From Pardosa pseudoannulata (Eukaryota > Arthropoda > Arachnida > Araneae > Lycosidae): 64,000 nucleotides of DNA. The notes under the pieces are model-generated. The model was not told where the DNA came from, ran no database searches, and saw only the letters and a list, made by a program, of their open reading frames with translations. The stretch's first letter is position 1, and every line of letters starts with the position of its first letter. Of the stretch, positions 13,271 through 26,731 are shown one piece after another. Both the position numbers and the translations under genes were made by a program. Location of the stretch: the NCBI GenBank assembly GCA_032207245.1, contig CM063508.1:117506917-117570916 (forward strand), read 5' to 3'.

Positions 13271-15365
13271 CATGAAATTTTAGACATCATAACACCATTC
13301 ACGTCAATTATATAATAGGTTTGATTTATGTTTTAAAGGAGATGTATGTTTTATATCAATATTTTCTATATTTTAAGAGTTTTTTTCTAGTTTAAAATTT
13401 ATACTCTTTATAAAATTATGTAGGATCGAACAAAGGGAAACTATCGAGTGCATTTCAAAAGTTGTTAAAGCACTATCAATTGATTTCGTGACTTGAAAAA
13501 ACGTGAAGTAAGTTCTAAATGCAACATTTCAGGGTCTACATGAGTTGAATTTAATATGTTTTAACCCATCAAACGTGAGTCACGTTGAACAGCCTCTGAT
13601 ATCTCTATTAGGAGTGATAACTTCAAACGTGTGCATCACTTTTTAGAGCAGACTTAATTAAACTTTCGTTTAACCAGAGGAAAACCTTACTTTTTCATCA
13701 CGCAAAACTTTTTTCTAAATGGTAGAGTGAAAAATGAATTCAGTTAAAAACAAAAGTTATAAGACTATTGAGTAATTTTAGTCTAAGGTAATATAAAGCA
13801 GTCGTTACACAAATAATTTTTAAATTTACGAAAAAAAAATTGAGAATTTTTTAAAATGACCTTACATATACAAAATTTTTAAATGTGATAAATAAAAAAA
13901 AATTCAGGTATACATAAATATTGTTTTACGTAAAAATAATTCTCCTCACAGCTGTGAAGTATAAAAAATGATTAAAAAGGTCAGGATTTATTGCTTGTTT
14001 AAAGTTTAGTAGATATAAAAAATGCATACCTTCGACTGACTTTGCTTTGTATATTTTAGTGCTGAATAATTTGAAGCCAATCATTGTGAAATTTGATTTG
14101 CATATGAATGTAAAATATATTTCTTACACAATTAGGAGATAAATAAAGTAATTTTTTTATAAAATTTAGCCTGATTTAAAGCAAACTCCCACAAAACAAT
14201 TGAGAATCATCTTATCCCACTCTCAAAAGTTTTGTTACAGCACTTTGTTGAAGAAGATAACCCTATTTAGAAAACAATAGAACTCAAAACATTTTTAAAA
14301 ATATTTAATGCAGTACAAATAGGTAATTTTATTTAGAAAACAATAGACCTTAAAACATTTTTGTAATTCTGATGATTTTAGGCTATTTACCCCTACGAGT
14401 ACACAAAATCTGGCACTCTTCTTTGTTTTACAGCTGCAATACGAATTCACTTCTTTTGACTAAATGAATCAACCCGAAATGCATTGAGATGGTGTGAAGA
14501 TTTTGTTTGCTTTAATGAGGTGGTATAGTTCTCGTAACGTATTTCTATAATTATAAAGCGATATAATTTTTTGCATATAAAAGAAGCATGGCTGTGAAAT
14601 TTATCCGATTAAATGTAGATAAAAATATATGCCGTAATTTTGGGTAGATAATACGCCTTGGCGTATACGCTGCACACGTAATTTACTGAAGAAAAAAGAG
14701 AAGTCATAGGATAAGCCGGAGTATAGTAATTAATATTCATTTTTTTAGCAATTATCTTTCCCATTTATGCCGTTTTATAACATTAATAACATTTAATTTG
14801 CCAGGAATGTACTGGTTTCGGTGAGCGCTAAGTTTAGTTTATGCTTATGAATATTCGCAGAAATGGTAGTTTGTAAATATTATACATTTAGTAACATACA
14901 TATTCAGCTGTAGAGGTAAATTAAAATTTAAAAAAAAACATGAAGTAGTTCGTCTTCTTCACTACATCACAGTAGTAATCAGAAAACGCATGGAATTCAG
15001 CTGAATGTGTGCACATTACGGTGCCTTTATACTGAGCACAACCTGACGTAGTCTGCGAGTTTGTGTTTAAACTTGTTGCCCTTCTGTGGTGTAATTGGGC
15101 TAAAATGCCGCAGCAAATGTTACATTTACTGTTTAGTTTGCTGCATAACTTGCATTCTAAACTAGCTAAGTTCTAAAGACAAAAAGAATAAATCCCTTCA
15201 GTTACGTCAACCCAGCAGATACGCCAAGTACATTAAATTTAACTATTGAAACATGCATAAGCCATGGATTACTACCTGAACATAAGGTACTTTGTATACT
15301 GAGCTTATTTACAGAGTCAAAGTATCTGAGTTTACTAAAGAGGCTACAGGTTTTTCCATATATCG
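13271..15365. other. AT-rich stretch without recognised features
   Basis: One possible piggyBac-type end (ttaacccatcaaacgtgag at 13562) has no partner. Otherwise nothing is supportable. Confidence 0.4.
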
Positions 15366-15518
15366 AAAGCTGAATAATAGGGTGCTGCTCTTACGAGAGT
15401 TGGAAGGTTCTACTGGCATGGATGTTCGAAACCATTCGGAATAGGCTTTAAAGAGTAGGTCCTAGTCTCATTAACCCTCATAAAGCAAAACAGTAGACCG
15501 TAGCTCTCCAAATCAAAA
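15366..15518 (+). mobile_element. SINE, shared family, diverged copy
   Basis: This copy ends with the family hallmark ...agtaggtcctagtctcattaaccctcat..gcaaaacagtagaccgtagctcc. It shares gcatggatgttcg and the same internal order with copies at 31958, 35858, 36225, 42995, 56648 and 62424. The tRNA-like head is badly eroded. Confidence 0.65.
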
Positions 15519-16097
15519 ATTCAAATCAGGGCTTCTTCAACTACAGAACACAACATCAAATGGGGACGCTAAAAGAAATACTAAAGTAGCAGAAATTTAA
15601 TTTAGACGTAACGTGAACGTTACTCAGCGTTATTTTAAATTATTAACTTAGGATTATGAAATCTTTTACACATATGAACTGAAGTGTAAGAAAATTATTC
15701 TTTAAACCCTATAATATTTTTTGGAAAAAAAAATTTATTTTATGAATTTTTTAAATGCTTTTCGTGAATTTTCAGATTTCTCTAAAATGTATAATGCACA
15801 CTTTTAGTACATATCAAAATAAATATCTGTATATTTCGACTTTAAATGTTGAACAAATGTCTTCTACCAAATTTTTCATGAAAACTTAACGTACAAACTT
15901 AAAACATTTTCCTATAAATTAATTATTGAATTTATCGGCAAAATAATATTCAAATATGTTTAAAGTATATGTTTTTAACTAATAATAAACAAAAATAGAA
16001 TAAAAAATAAATTTAATAACTCTTCAGAAATTGAAAATTTAGAATTAAATTAGCTTTCAAGGTGCAGTAAAATAAAATATATCCCTCGTATCAATTT

Positions 16098-17700
16098 AAG
16101 GTTCATAAAGTAAAGAAGTTAATTATCTATCGTTCTGTGTTTGGTATAAAAATTTACAGATTTCAATAATTAGATTTCGAGTAAATAAATTTTTATTTTT
16201 TCACTTGATGTACATATTTTATGTTTTTTAGGAACTATGTTGCTTCTTAAAACAAAACTAAATACTTCTTACAAAATTAGATCACTATTAATGGCCTATA
16301 AAATTTTTTTTCTTCTAAAAAACAGAACTTTTATTTTATATCTAATTAAAAATAGGCTGAGAATTACGACTTTTAAGGTCGAAGCGTGCTATGTCCTGTT
16401 AAGGTGGGAATGAAATAACTCACTTCTTATGAATATAAGGTTCACAAAGTAAAGAAGTTAAATATCTATCGTTCTGTTTGGTATAAAAATTTACAAATTT
16501 CAATAATTAGTTTTCGAGTAAATAAATTTTTATTTTTTCAGTTGATCTACATATTTTTTGCTTTTTGAAAACTATATAGCCTCTTTAAACAAAACTAAAT
16601 ACTTCTTACAAAATTAGATCCCTATTAATGATCTATAATTAAAAAAACAGAATTTTTATTTCAAACCTAATTAAAAATAGGCTGAGAATTACGACCTTTA
16701 TGGCCGGAAAGTGCTATGTCCCTTTAAGGTGAAAATAAAATATATCACTCGTATCAATATAAGGTTCACAAAGTAAAGAAGTTAATTATCTATCGTTCTG
16801 TTTGGTATAAAAATTTACAAATTTCAATTATTAGTTTACGAGTAAATAAATTCTTATTTTTTTCACTCGATCTACTTATTTTATGCTTTTTGGAAACTAT
16901 ATTGCTTCTTTAAACAAAACTAAATACTTCTTACAAAATTATATCCCTATTAATTATCTATAAAATTTTTTTTCTTCTAAAAAACAGAACTTTTATTTTA
17001 TATCTAATTAAAAATAGGCTGAGAATTACGACTTTTAAGGTCGAAGCGTGCTATGTCCTGTTAAGGTGGGAATGAAATAACTCACTTCTTATGAATATAA
17101 GGTTCACAAAGTAAAGAAGTTAAATATCTATCGTTCTGTTTTGTATAAAAATTTACAAATTTCAATAATTAGTTTTCGAGTAAATAAATTTTTATTTTTT
17201 CACTCGATCTACATATTTTATGCTTTTTGGAAACTATATTGCTTCTTTAAACAAAACTAAATACTTCTTACAAAATTATATCCCTATTAATTATCTATAA
17301 AAAAATTTTCTAAAAAACCAGAATTTTTATTTTATATCTAATTAAAAATAGGCTGAGAATTACGACTTTTATGGTCGAAGTGTGCTATGTCCTGTTAAGG
17401 TGGAAATGAAATAAATCACTCGTATCAATATAAGGTTCACAAATTAAAGAAGTTAACAAAGATTAAATAAATTCGAGTAAATAAATTTTTATTTTTCACT
17501 TGATGTACATATTTTATGCTTTTTGAAAACTATATTGCTTCTTTAACCAAAACTATATATTCTTACAAAATTACATCCCTATTAATGAACTATAATTATT
17601 TTTCTAAAAAACAGAACTTTTATTTTATATCTAGTCAAAAATAGGCTGAGAATTACGACTTTTATATTCGAAAGTTTCTATGTCCCGTTAAGGAGAGAAA
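16098..17700. repeat. Satellite array, ~335-bp monomers in ~663-bp dimers
   Basis: Five units start at aaggttcaYaaa: 16098, 16437, 16761, 17099 and 17432 (spacings 339, 324, 338 and 333). Each runs through tatcgttctgtttggtataa, cgagtaaataaatt, tactttttgaaaact-like text, aatacttcttacaaaatta, then aaaaataggctgagaattacga and a ctatgtcc..ttaagg end. Units 1 and 3 share a distinct junction (cacttcttatgaat) while units 2 and 4 share another (cactcgtatcaat), so the true repeating unit is a dimer. The last unit has an internal deletion. There is no coding potential. Confidence 0.92.
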
Positions 17701-18060
17701 AATTGCACTTGAATATTAAAAAAAGCATAACCAAATAAGCATAGAAGTTCGATGATTAAAATCGTTCAGTACCATTTCGTATCTTTAAACATTCGGCTAT
17801 CGATCAATTCATCAAAAAGAACAAACTTCTTGTTTTATTTATCTGTATCTCCGTGCGACCTGAACACTTATTTGTCTCAATTACATCCATCCAGTAAACT
17901 GCATAAACGTAAGGGAGTTTTTGATAGATTATAACTTTTCTTTAAAGAACATTCGTTTAATCTATAATTTTCTGGTGTAAAGGCCGCCGATATGGCCTAT
18001 TGACCATAATATATTGCTAGCAGGCAGCAGAGATCATTTATCACTCCAAAACGTGCCCGT
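17701..18060. other. Unique spacer between repeat arrays
   Basis: This spacer separates the dimeric satellite from the next repeat block. A 60-residue plus-strand frame (17752-17934) has no recognisable features. Confidence 0.4.
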
Positions 18061-18062
18061 AC

Positions 18063-21000
18063 ATTCAGAAACACGCACCGACTGCTTTAAAAAGTGCTCT
18101 GTGAGTGCCTTGGAAAAAAAATTAGGAATAAGAAAAAAAATCTGTTATACAGTGTTGTAATGGAACTGAGCAGGTTTACTTTTCGCAATCTTGTCTGTTT
18201 GTCTACGGTATTTTTTTTCCTTAATGGAAGTTAAAAAAAGGATTCTTAATCTAATTACTTGCTTTACACTTTTTGTGTTACATTTCGTTACAGTTAAAAA
18301 AAATGAGAAATGGTCTTCCATAGCTAAAATTGTAACTGTTTTGTCTGGAAAATTTTACAGTAATTTATCATTTTGTGAGTATTTACTGCGGATAGAAATA
18401 AGATTTACAAATTTCAACAATTAGTTTACGAGTAAATAAATTTTTATCTTTCCATTTGATGTACATATTTTATGCTTTTTGAAAACTATATTGCTTTTTT
18501 AAACAATACTAAATACTTCTTATAAAATTAGATCCCTATTAATGATCTATAAAATTTTTTTTAAAAAGACAGAATTTTTATTTTATACCTAATTAAAAAT
18601 AGGCTGAGAATCACGACTTTAATTATTCTATGATTATGATAATATAATTTTTTTGCGACTTATATTTTCAATAATAATTTCATTTTCGATAGTTACACTA
18701 ACGATTGGTAATAAAATTATTTAATCCAGTTAAAAATACAAGGTTTTAAAAAATTCATTTTTATATGAATTTTCAAGAAATTAGAAAGTGAAATGGAATA
18801 ATGTTGGAAAGGAAAAGTACCTCATTATTCGAAATTTATTTATTTTTATGAAAAATTATTATAAAATACTGGAGCCGAGATATCTTGAAAAAGCAAATTA
18901 TAATTCTACTTATTGCAGCTTAAATGGTACTACAATTAAAAAAATCAAATAATACAAAGCGTGAGTTTTGGTATACCTGCTGAAAATTGAAAAAAAATGA
19001 CTCAATCTAATTATTGGCTTTTTACTTTTTGCATTACACTTCGTTATAATTAAAATTTGATAAATAATTCTACATAGCTACAACTTCAACTGTTTTGTCT
19101 GAAATATCTTGTAGAAATTTATTGTTTAGGATGTATATACTGTTGACAAAGATATTTAATTATTGCAGAAATAATTTCTTTTTGAAGCTAAAATTAACAT
19201 TTAGTAATTCAAGATTATCTAATGTAGTTAGAGATATGTCTCCATAAAATTCATTTTATATAGATATTCAAGAATTAGTAAAGGAGAAATAGAATAGGTT
19301 AGAGAGAAAAAAAGTAGCGTATATTTCCAAATTTACTTATTTTATGACAAAATATTAAGGAATTATGGAGCAGCAAAAAGTGGTCTTCCATAGTTAAAAT
19401 TATAACTCTTTTGTCTGGAAATTATCATTTTATAAGTATTTGCTGCGAACAGAAATAGATTATATTTTCAAGAATATTTTCATTTTCGATAGTAAAACTA
19501 ATGATTCGTAATAAAATTATCTAATGTAATTACAAATACAAGGATTTATAAAATTCCAAGGATTTAAATGAATTTTCAATAAGTTAGGAAGTGAAATGGA
19601 ATAATGTTAGAAAGGAAAAGTACCTCATTATTCGCAAATTATTTTTATGATAAATTATTATGAAATAGTGGAGCAGATATATCTCGAAAAAGCAAATTAT
19701 AATTATATTTGTTGTAGTTTAAATTTTACAGCAATTTATCATTTTGTAAGTAGTTACTGCTGACAGAAATACCTTATATTTTCAAGAATAATTTCATTTT
19801 CGATAGCAAAACTAATGATTGGTAATAAAATTATCTTATGTAGTTAAAAAATATACAGCTCGATAGAATTTATTTATATAGATTTAAAGAAATTAGTAAA
19901 TGAAATGGATTATTATTATTACAAAGAAAAAAACAGTGTATTATTTACAATTTATTTAACTTTATGATAGTTTTTTATAGAATTCTAGAACCTAGAAGGG
20001 TCAGAAAAACAAATCACAATTTTACTCGTTTTCGGTTAAATAATACTACAGTTTCTTAAATTAATAAACGCAAGGCGTCAACTGTTTCATTTCCGATGAA
20101 TGATAAAAAACGAATCTTAATCTAATTATTTGCTTTTCAATTTTTGCTTACGTTTCGTTACATTTAACCATTAAAAATAGTTCTACATTGCTAAAACTCC
20201 AACTGTTTAGTCTGAAATATTTTGCAGAAATTTATCATTTAGGATGTATATACTTTTGACACATTCAGAAACAACCACCGACAGCTTAAAAAAGTACTCT
20301 TTGAGTGTCTTGGAAAAAAATTAGGAATAAGAAAAAAAAATCTGTTATACAGTGTTGTAATGGAATTGAACAGGTTTACTGTTCGCAATCTTGTCTGTGG
20401 TGTTTTTTTCTTTAATAGAAGTGAAAAAAAAGGATTCTTAATATAATTATTTGCTTTACACTTTTTGAGTTAAGTTTCCTTACAGTTAAAAATTGAAAAA
20501 TGACCTAACATAGCTTAAACTCCAACTGTTTTGTCTGAAAAATTTTACAGTAATTTATAATGTATTAAGTATTTACTGTAAAGAGAAAAAGCTGATTATC
20601 GCTGAAATAATTGTATTTTCGATTCTAAAATTAGATTTGTAACATAGAATTATCTGGTTAAAAACTAAAGGGCTCCAAAAATCTGGTAAAATTTGTGTTC
20701 AATTTACATAGAGTTTCATGACATTAAAAAAGATAATGGAATAATGCAAGGAAACAGTGTAATATTCAGAGATTAATTATTTTTATTCATTTGTTAATTG
20801 AGAAATTATTATGGAAGTCTTACCGCAGAAATCTCGAAAATACAAAACACAGATCAACTCCTTTTAGCTGATATGATACTGCAATATATTTAAAATAAAA
20901 AAAATGCAAAGCGTGCTCTACTTCATTCCCGGAGAAAATCAAGGAAGATATTTAATATAATTACTCTATGTCATCTCTTGCTTTACCATTCATTACAGTT

Positions 21001-21110
21001 GAAAATAGGATAATAGTCTTACAACTAATACTGCGACTATTTTGTCTGGAAAGTATTGTAATTATTTATCTTTTAGCAAGTACTGTAGACCGAGGCAGTT
21101 GATTATTACA
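18063..21110. repeat. Diverged repeat array related to the preceding satellite
   Basis: Several related segments recur. One (ttcagaaacacgcaccgac ... ctgttatacagtgttgtaatgg ... ttgtctggaaaattttacag) occurs at 18063-18405 and again at 20264-20590. The sub-motif caactgttttgtctgaaa with a following aatttatcattt recurs near 18340, 19090, 19405, 20205, 20525 and 21035. A second block (gattggtaataaaattat ... agaaagtgaaatggaataatg ... aagtacctcattattcg) recurs near 18695, 19500 and, less exactly, 19805. A partial unit of the 16-17.7 kb satellite is inserted at 18410-18625. This looks like an old satellite broken up by indels. Confidence 0.75.
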
Positions 21111-21306
21111 CAAATAAAATTCTTTTATTTTTTTATTAAAATTAAAGTTTTTTTCACCAAATGGAAAAATAAAAGGGTGGTGAAACACAAATGAGTATCT
21201 GTATCTGTATATGTACCTATGTATTAAATTATTTATTAAATTAAATTTTTCGCACAATTTATTCTTTGTGAATGCACGTATAAAACAGAATTATGATTAG
21301 TAAATG

Positions 21307-22375
21307 CACTCAAGAGCCAAAACATTATGACCACCTGTCAATAACGAGTTGGCCCACCTTTCGCGTACAACACAGCTTCAACCCGTCTTGGCATGTATGC
21401 CACAAGTCCTTGGTAGATGGCTGGAGTCATGTTGTACCAGGTTAGGCAACGATTAAGCAAATCCGAGATATTGCGAATTGTTGGTCTTTGAACTCTGAGA
21501 TGCCGTCCCATGACATCCCAAATGTGTTCTATCAGATTGAGATTCGTTGAGTTAGGCGCACAGGACATTAACTGGAATTCAGCATCATGTTCCTGGAACC
21601 ATTCCAACACAATTTTAGCTTTGTGACACGGCGCTTTGTCCTGTTAGAACATTCCATTTCCAGTTAGAAAAACACAGGCCATGTAAGGGTGCAAATGGTC
21701 CGCAATGATATTCAGATACCATGTAGCATTCATGGTCTGCTCTACCACAACCATGGGTCCCAGAGAAGCCCAAGAGAACGTACCCCAAAGCATAATTCCG
21801 CTACCACCGGCCTGTGAATGACATACTGTACATTGAGGGAGCAACTGTTCGTCTGAATGACGGCGTATCCTGACACGGACATCGGAGGGATGAATGACAA
21901 ACCGTGATTCATCTGACCAGGCAACTCTCTTCCACTGATCCATGTACTAGTTGCGATGTTTCCGGGCCCAGTGTAGGCACAGGTGGTGATGACACTTGGT
22001 CAGCAAAGGCACACGAGTAGGATGCCCCATATCCAACAGTGTCCGCTGAACAGTATGCTCCGATACTATTCTACTTGGCCCTGCATTGTATTCGGTTATC
22101 AGCTGAGCCACTGTCTAACTCTGGTTTTGCTTCACCACGCAAGACAGTTTCGGAAATACTTGCTCCGCGCCTTCGAGCCATTACAATCTACCCTCTATCA
22201 AATCGCTTAGATTCGTAGCCTTTCCCATGACACACAGAAGTAAGTGAAATAATGATTCTTCTGACTCTCCAGCAGCAGTTAAATACCACTGCCACCTGAT
22301 CACGTGTCTTCCACGTCATTCAGGAGAGTTCATTGCAAAATGTAGGGGTGGTCATAATGTTTAGGCTCTTGAGTG
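21307..22375 (-). mobile_element. Tc1/mariner element, DD36E-type, defective
   Basis: The 29-bp terminal inverted repeats begin CACTCAAGAGCC and continue AAACATTATGACCACC, with a single mismatch between ends. The right flank is TA (22376-22377), the usual target duplication. The left flank is TG, presumably a mutated TA. The element is 1069 bp and encodes a broken transposase on the minus strand (separate entry). It is shorter than an intact Tc1-type element because part of the N-terminal DNA-binding region is deleted. It cannot move by itself, but its intact ends could still be recognised by an active relative. Confidence 0.93.
21338..22230 (-). pseudogene. Tc1-type transposase, broken
   Basis: On the minus strand the start is near 22230, where MGKATNLSDL begins a paired helix-turn-helix region. 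That frame hits a stop after about 15 codons, and the following text shows a deletion and frame changes. The catalytic half is better kept. The first catalytic Asp sits in WSDESRF (near 21910), the second in QDKAPCH (near 21640), and the Glu in NLIEHIWD (near 21515). A TAA stop interrupts just before QDKAPCH at about 21646. There are 36 residues between the second Asp and the Glu, the DD36E spacing. The usual PD-LNPIE context has decayed to TNLNLIE, though the Glu remains. In an intact relative this enzyme cuts and pastes the element at TA sites. Confidence 0.9.
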
Positions 22376-22377
22376 TA

Positions 22378-23199
22378 TATAGTGTACCTATGTAAGAAAA
22401 TAGACAAAATACAAAATTTCATCTTATTTTAAGGGGAAGGCAGGCGGCAAAATATTCGTTTGTAATCAGCAAGTATTAGGTAAGTTCTTCATCTATGGTT
22501 TACAAAATAACACTTTTTACGTTTTATTTTCACAATTTTGATCTCATTCAAAAAAATATATGAATGACTAATCTATACAGAACAATAGGATAATAAATGT
22601 GTCACACAAATATGGACTTTTTCCCTGTATCCAGTAACGCGTAACCGTTTGCAAAAACTAAAAGCCAGAGGTCAACTAATTCCAGCTGCATACCAAAGTA
22701 CACTCTCTTTCTCTCAGGTTCTCTCACTAATATATGCTCTGATGCTATGACAAAGTGCAATTCACTACTATATTTTTTGAATCTGACAGTGAGCTGGTCG
22801 ATATTTAACTCAAAATCCAGTATTTCTACCTCACTGAATTATGAAATATAAATATGAATGTGAAGTAGTTTAATGATATACATAATTTGTAAGGTAGAGG
22901 TACTCACTTTTGCAATCACGGAGCAGCTTTAAGATTGGAATAGAATGCTGATCACTAAATTTTACCTCGCAGACATACACTGTATTTAGTAAATATATTA
23001 ACAAGATAAAATAGGCAATACAAGTTAGTTTAGTCAGAGAATTAGATACCACCGCTTTATTTTTTATGTACTGATTTCCTACTGCATATAAAAAACACGC
23101 GAAAAAAAGTTTAAGAAAATGGAAAGGAAATATTCATATCCTTAATTTGTTATTGATTCCTTATACTAAATAATTATTGATTTAATTATTATATTAACT
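22378..23199. other. AT-rich stretch without recognised features
   Basis: No supportable gene or repeat element. Confidence 0.4.
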
Positions 23200-23280
23200 A
23201 AAATATATTAATATATATTATTTATATATATAATATATTATATATATATAATATATATTATGTATGTATATATATATATA
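23200..23280. repeat. TA-rich microsatellite
   Basis: Irregular (TA)n with TATTA and TGTA interruptions. It forms the left edge of the solo-LTR-like block. Confidence 0.9.
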
Positions 23281-23587
23281 TGTCAGGATTTAAATTGTAG
23301 ATTAATTTTAAAAGATTTTAAGTAGGGATTCATTACTGGGAGTGACGCGGTGTGAGGAGTTAGCCACATAAATACAGCTCACGCGCAGTGATCTAAAGTA
23401 GAGAGCAGTGTGCATGTTCCACGAACAGAGCTGTGGCTATCCGAAGCAGCTAAGTCTGCCTTTGATAAAAGTTTTTCGCCAATGTGTGACGCCATTGAAG
23501 ATGATTTATGAGTAGTGTGATCTGAAATTTGAATAAAACTATGAAAATGATGTCAGGACTCTAGTGTCATGTAGTGGGAACGTTATA
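23281..23587 (+). mobile_element. Solo-LTR-like block
   Basis: This GC-richer ~307-bp block sits between TA tracts and starts TGTCAGGATTTAAATTG. Inside are a TATA-like cataaatacagc (about 23367-23378) after a CpG-bearing segment (gtgacgcggtgtgagg), and a polyadenylation signal AATAAA (about 23533). It ends gtagtgggaacgtta. Promoter followed by polyadenylation signal in one short block beginning TGT is the layout of an LTR, possibly of a BEL/Pao-type element. The 3' CA is not clear because the edge merges with TA repeats. Flanking internal sequence is absent, so it would be a solo LTR. Confidence 0.45.
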
Positions 23588-23610
23588 TATATATACATAT
23601 ATACATATAC

Positions 23611-23696
<86 letters not shown>

Positions 23697-23700
23697 GTAA
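23588..23700. repeat. (TA)n microsatellite
   Basis: TA units with TACATA and TAAATA interruptions. Confidence 0.95.
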
Positions 23701-24067
23701 TATAACAAATTATTTAATTAATATTTCTTCAAAAATTCTCTTATTTTAATTATCTAATATATTATCCAAATGTTTGGTAATGAAGTCACTAAATTCCTTT
23801 GTGATAAAATTAAACTTTCTGTTATGCCATTTTGTTGGCGGAAAAATGTCTTCGTGTTTTGTTGTAAAATTACTTTTGTAAACCTTGGGGTCAACTTTGT
23901 CTAACAGAGTGAATTGCTTTTGATTATGTACGTCCAGAAGGGCAATTTTTCTGAAATAAAAAGTTTTTAAATTAACTTCTGAGTTCTCTTGAATATGAAG
24001 TGGACTGCATTCTCATTACTTATATCTGTTGAGCTTTTCCTTGTGAAGAGATTTATAAAAAATGGAA

Positions 24068-24130
24068 TAATATATATATATATAATATAAATATTTATAT
24101 ATATATAAATATATAATAATATATATTATT
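24068..24130. repeat. TA-rich tract
   Basis: Irregular TA/TAA repeats. Confidence 0.85.
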
Positions 24131-25737
24131 GTGTGTGCTGTAATATAAACTCGTCAAAAGCACAGCACATTTTGTCCGTTTGATACTTGAAATCCATACA
24201 ACAGGCAAATACAACCTCGTGCACATAGACGAAATGATCCCACACATAACTTTAAGTATTTTTAGGTAAAAAGATACAAATAATCTAAACAATTGGTCAT
24301 GTGATAAAAATACCTTTTAAAAGACAACTATCTAAAGTCGTACAGACAGAGGCTGAATTAAGTCTACAGTGTGTCTGGAGGAAAAATCAGAATTACCCCG
24401 CAAACCTCCAACGTACTTTATGAATAAAAGTTATTAAATTAATATTAAAATATGTAAATAAGGTATTTTAATATTACATATATATATATATTAATAATAA
24501 TATAACAGAATTAATTATTTACTGCAAACTGTTAACTCTAAATAATTATTAATTTGATATTACCACACTAAAAGCCTAAAATGTGATAATAATTAAACCT
24601 TTTATGCCATTTTGTTGGTGATAAATAATCTAAACTTTATAATATGTTTGATAAAATTACTTTTCTTATTAACCACGTCAAACCTTTACATAGAGCAGTA
24701 GAAATTGCTTTGGGGAGTAGTATGTCCTTAGACTACAATTTGAGAAATTCTGAAATAAGAAATGTAATTATTATTATAATATAAAATATAATATTATTTA
24801 TAAAAAATATTTGAAGTGGCTGTTAATTCTAAATATATTTCATTTCCTTTGTGACAGCAGATATTTCAAATTTAAATCAAGTAAATTGACTCATAACTTT
24901 ATTTTAGAATGTTTTATTTAGATAAAATGTAATAATTATAAATTGAGATTTGCTGCTTAAATTGGAGAAATAGGATTTGAATCCGATATAAGATTAGAAA
25001 TCACTGTACATAGAAAGACAAATAACTCATGAGTAAAATGAATCACCGAAAATAATTAAATTTTGATTACACTTGTTAACTTAAACTTTGTGGTGATCTT
25101 ATCAGAATCAAAATTTTATCTTGGCCAATAAATATTTATGATCTAAAAGAAGAAAAATTCATAAAGAATTAGAAAGCTAGGTTCTACAATATTCTGGCTA
25201 AGAAATTGATTAAAATTCCATAACAATTTCTGGAAAGATAACGAAAGTAAATGAGATTCTCTTTTTGGAAGTACTATGGGGATCATGAGTTTTATAGGAA
25301 ACTATGATCTAAATATTTAAATTTTTAAGATAATTGGGAAAATTCCCTCCACGAAATTTTTTTTTATTTCTAATAAGATTCTAAAACGGGTTTATTATTC
25401 AAAATCTGTATTTACGAATTGCAGGAGTAATTAGAGATTCTGTGATTGTATTCTAGGTATTATGGAAAGAGAAGTAATAATTTGACTTTTTTTTATTTTA
25501 CCAGTAGCAACTCCGCAAAACAGTTTAATGCTTCATTGACTTTAGATATTTTCAACAGACCATATTACAAAGTACATAGCATAATGTTTTTTTTATAGAT
25601 TTTATAGGTTTCATTCAAAAGGATGTATATTTTTAGTTAAGGCTGGAGGTGATCCATGTCGGCAGTACCCATCCTTGCACTTTTGCTGCCTTAAGCAAAC
25701 CTAAAAAAAGCCACCCCCCAAGTTAAAAAAACTAAAT
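24131..25737. other. AT-rich stretch without recognised features
   Basis: Apart from a short TA tract near 24478, nothing is supportable. A slightly GC-richer patch at 25640-25725 shows no frame or repeat structure. Confidence 0.4.
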
Positions 25738-26304
<567 letters not shown>

Positions 26305-26731
26305 TTTATGAAATACTTTAAATCAGAAGAATGACATAACTTAATTAAGACATTAATACTTTCACAGACTTATGGAAAAGTTCTTTACTGGAAAACTAAA
26401 TTTTAACTAATTAACAACAACGAACCTAATACTAAAACTTGTGCCTACTTTGTTTACAGATATGATATAATTATATTTTTTAAAAAATAAACAATACTAT
26501 GCAATCTAAAATTAACTATCTCATTCCGAAGATTCTTTTCTACAAAATCATGAATAACTTCTACCAGATCTAATTTAATACACCTTTCATGTTTAATAAT
26601 CGACATTGCTAAACTATTAAGACCTTATATGAGTAGTACTGGTTTTAAAAGTGTTTTGTATTTGATTTTTCCGTTCATTTTTTGATAATCAATAAATTGG
26701 TTTTGTTTATTTATCTATTTTTTTTCTCTAG
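26305..26731. other. AT-rich stretch leading into a polypyrimidine tract
   Basis: It ends with tctattttttttctctag (26714-26731), a strong splice-acceptor-like sequence in front of the exon candidate. Confidence 0.45.

Noticed and set aside
13562..13700. TTAACCCATCAAACGTGAG as a piggyBac-type left end
   Set aside because: No inverted partner with GGG-TTAA was found downstream.
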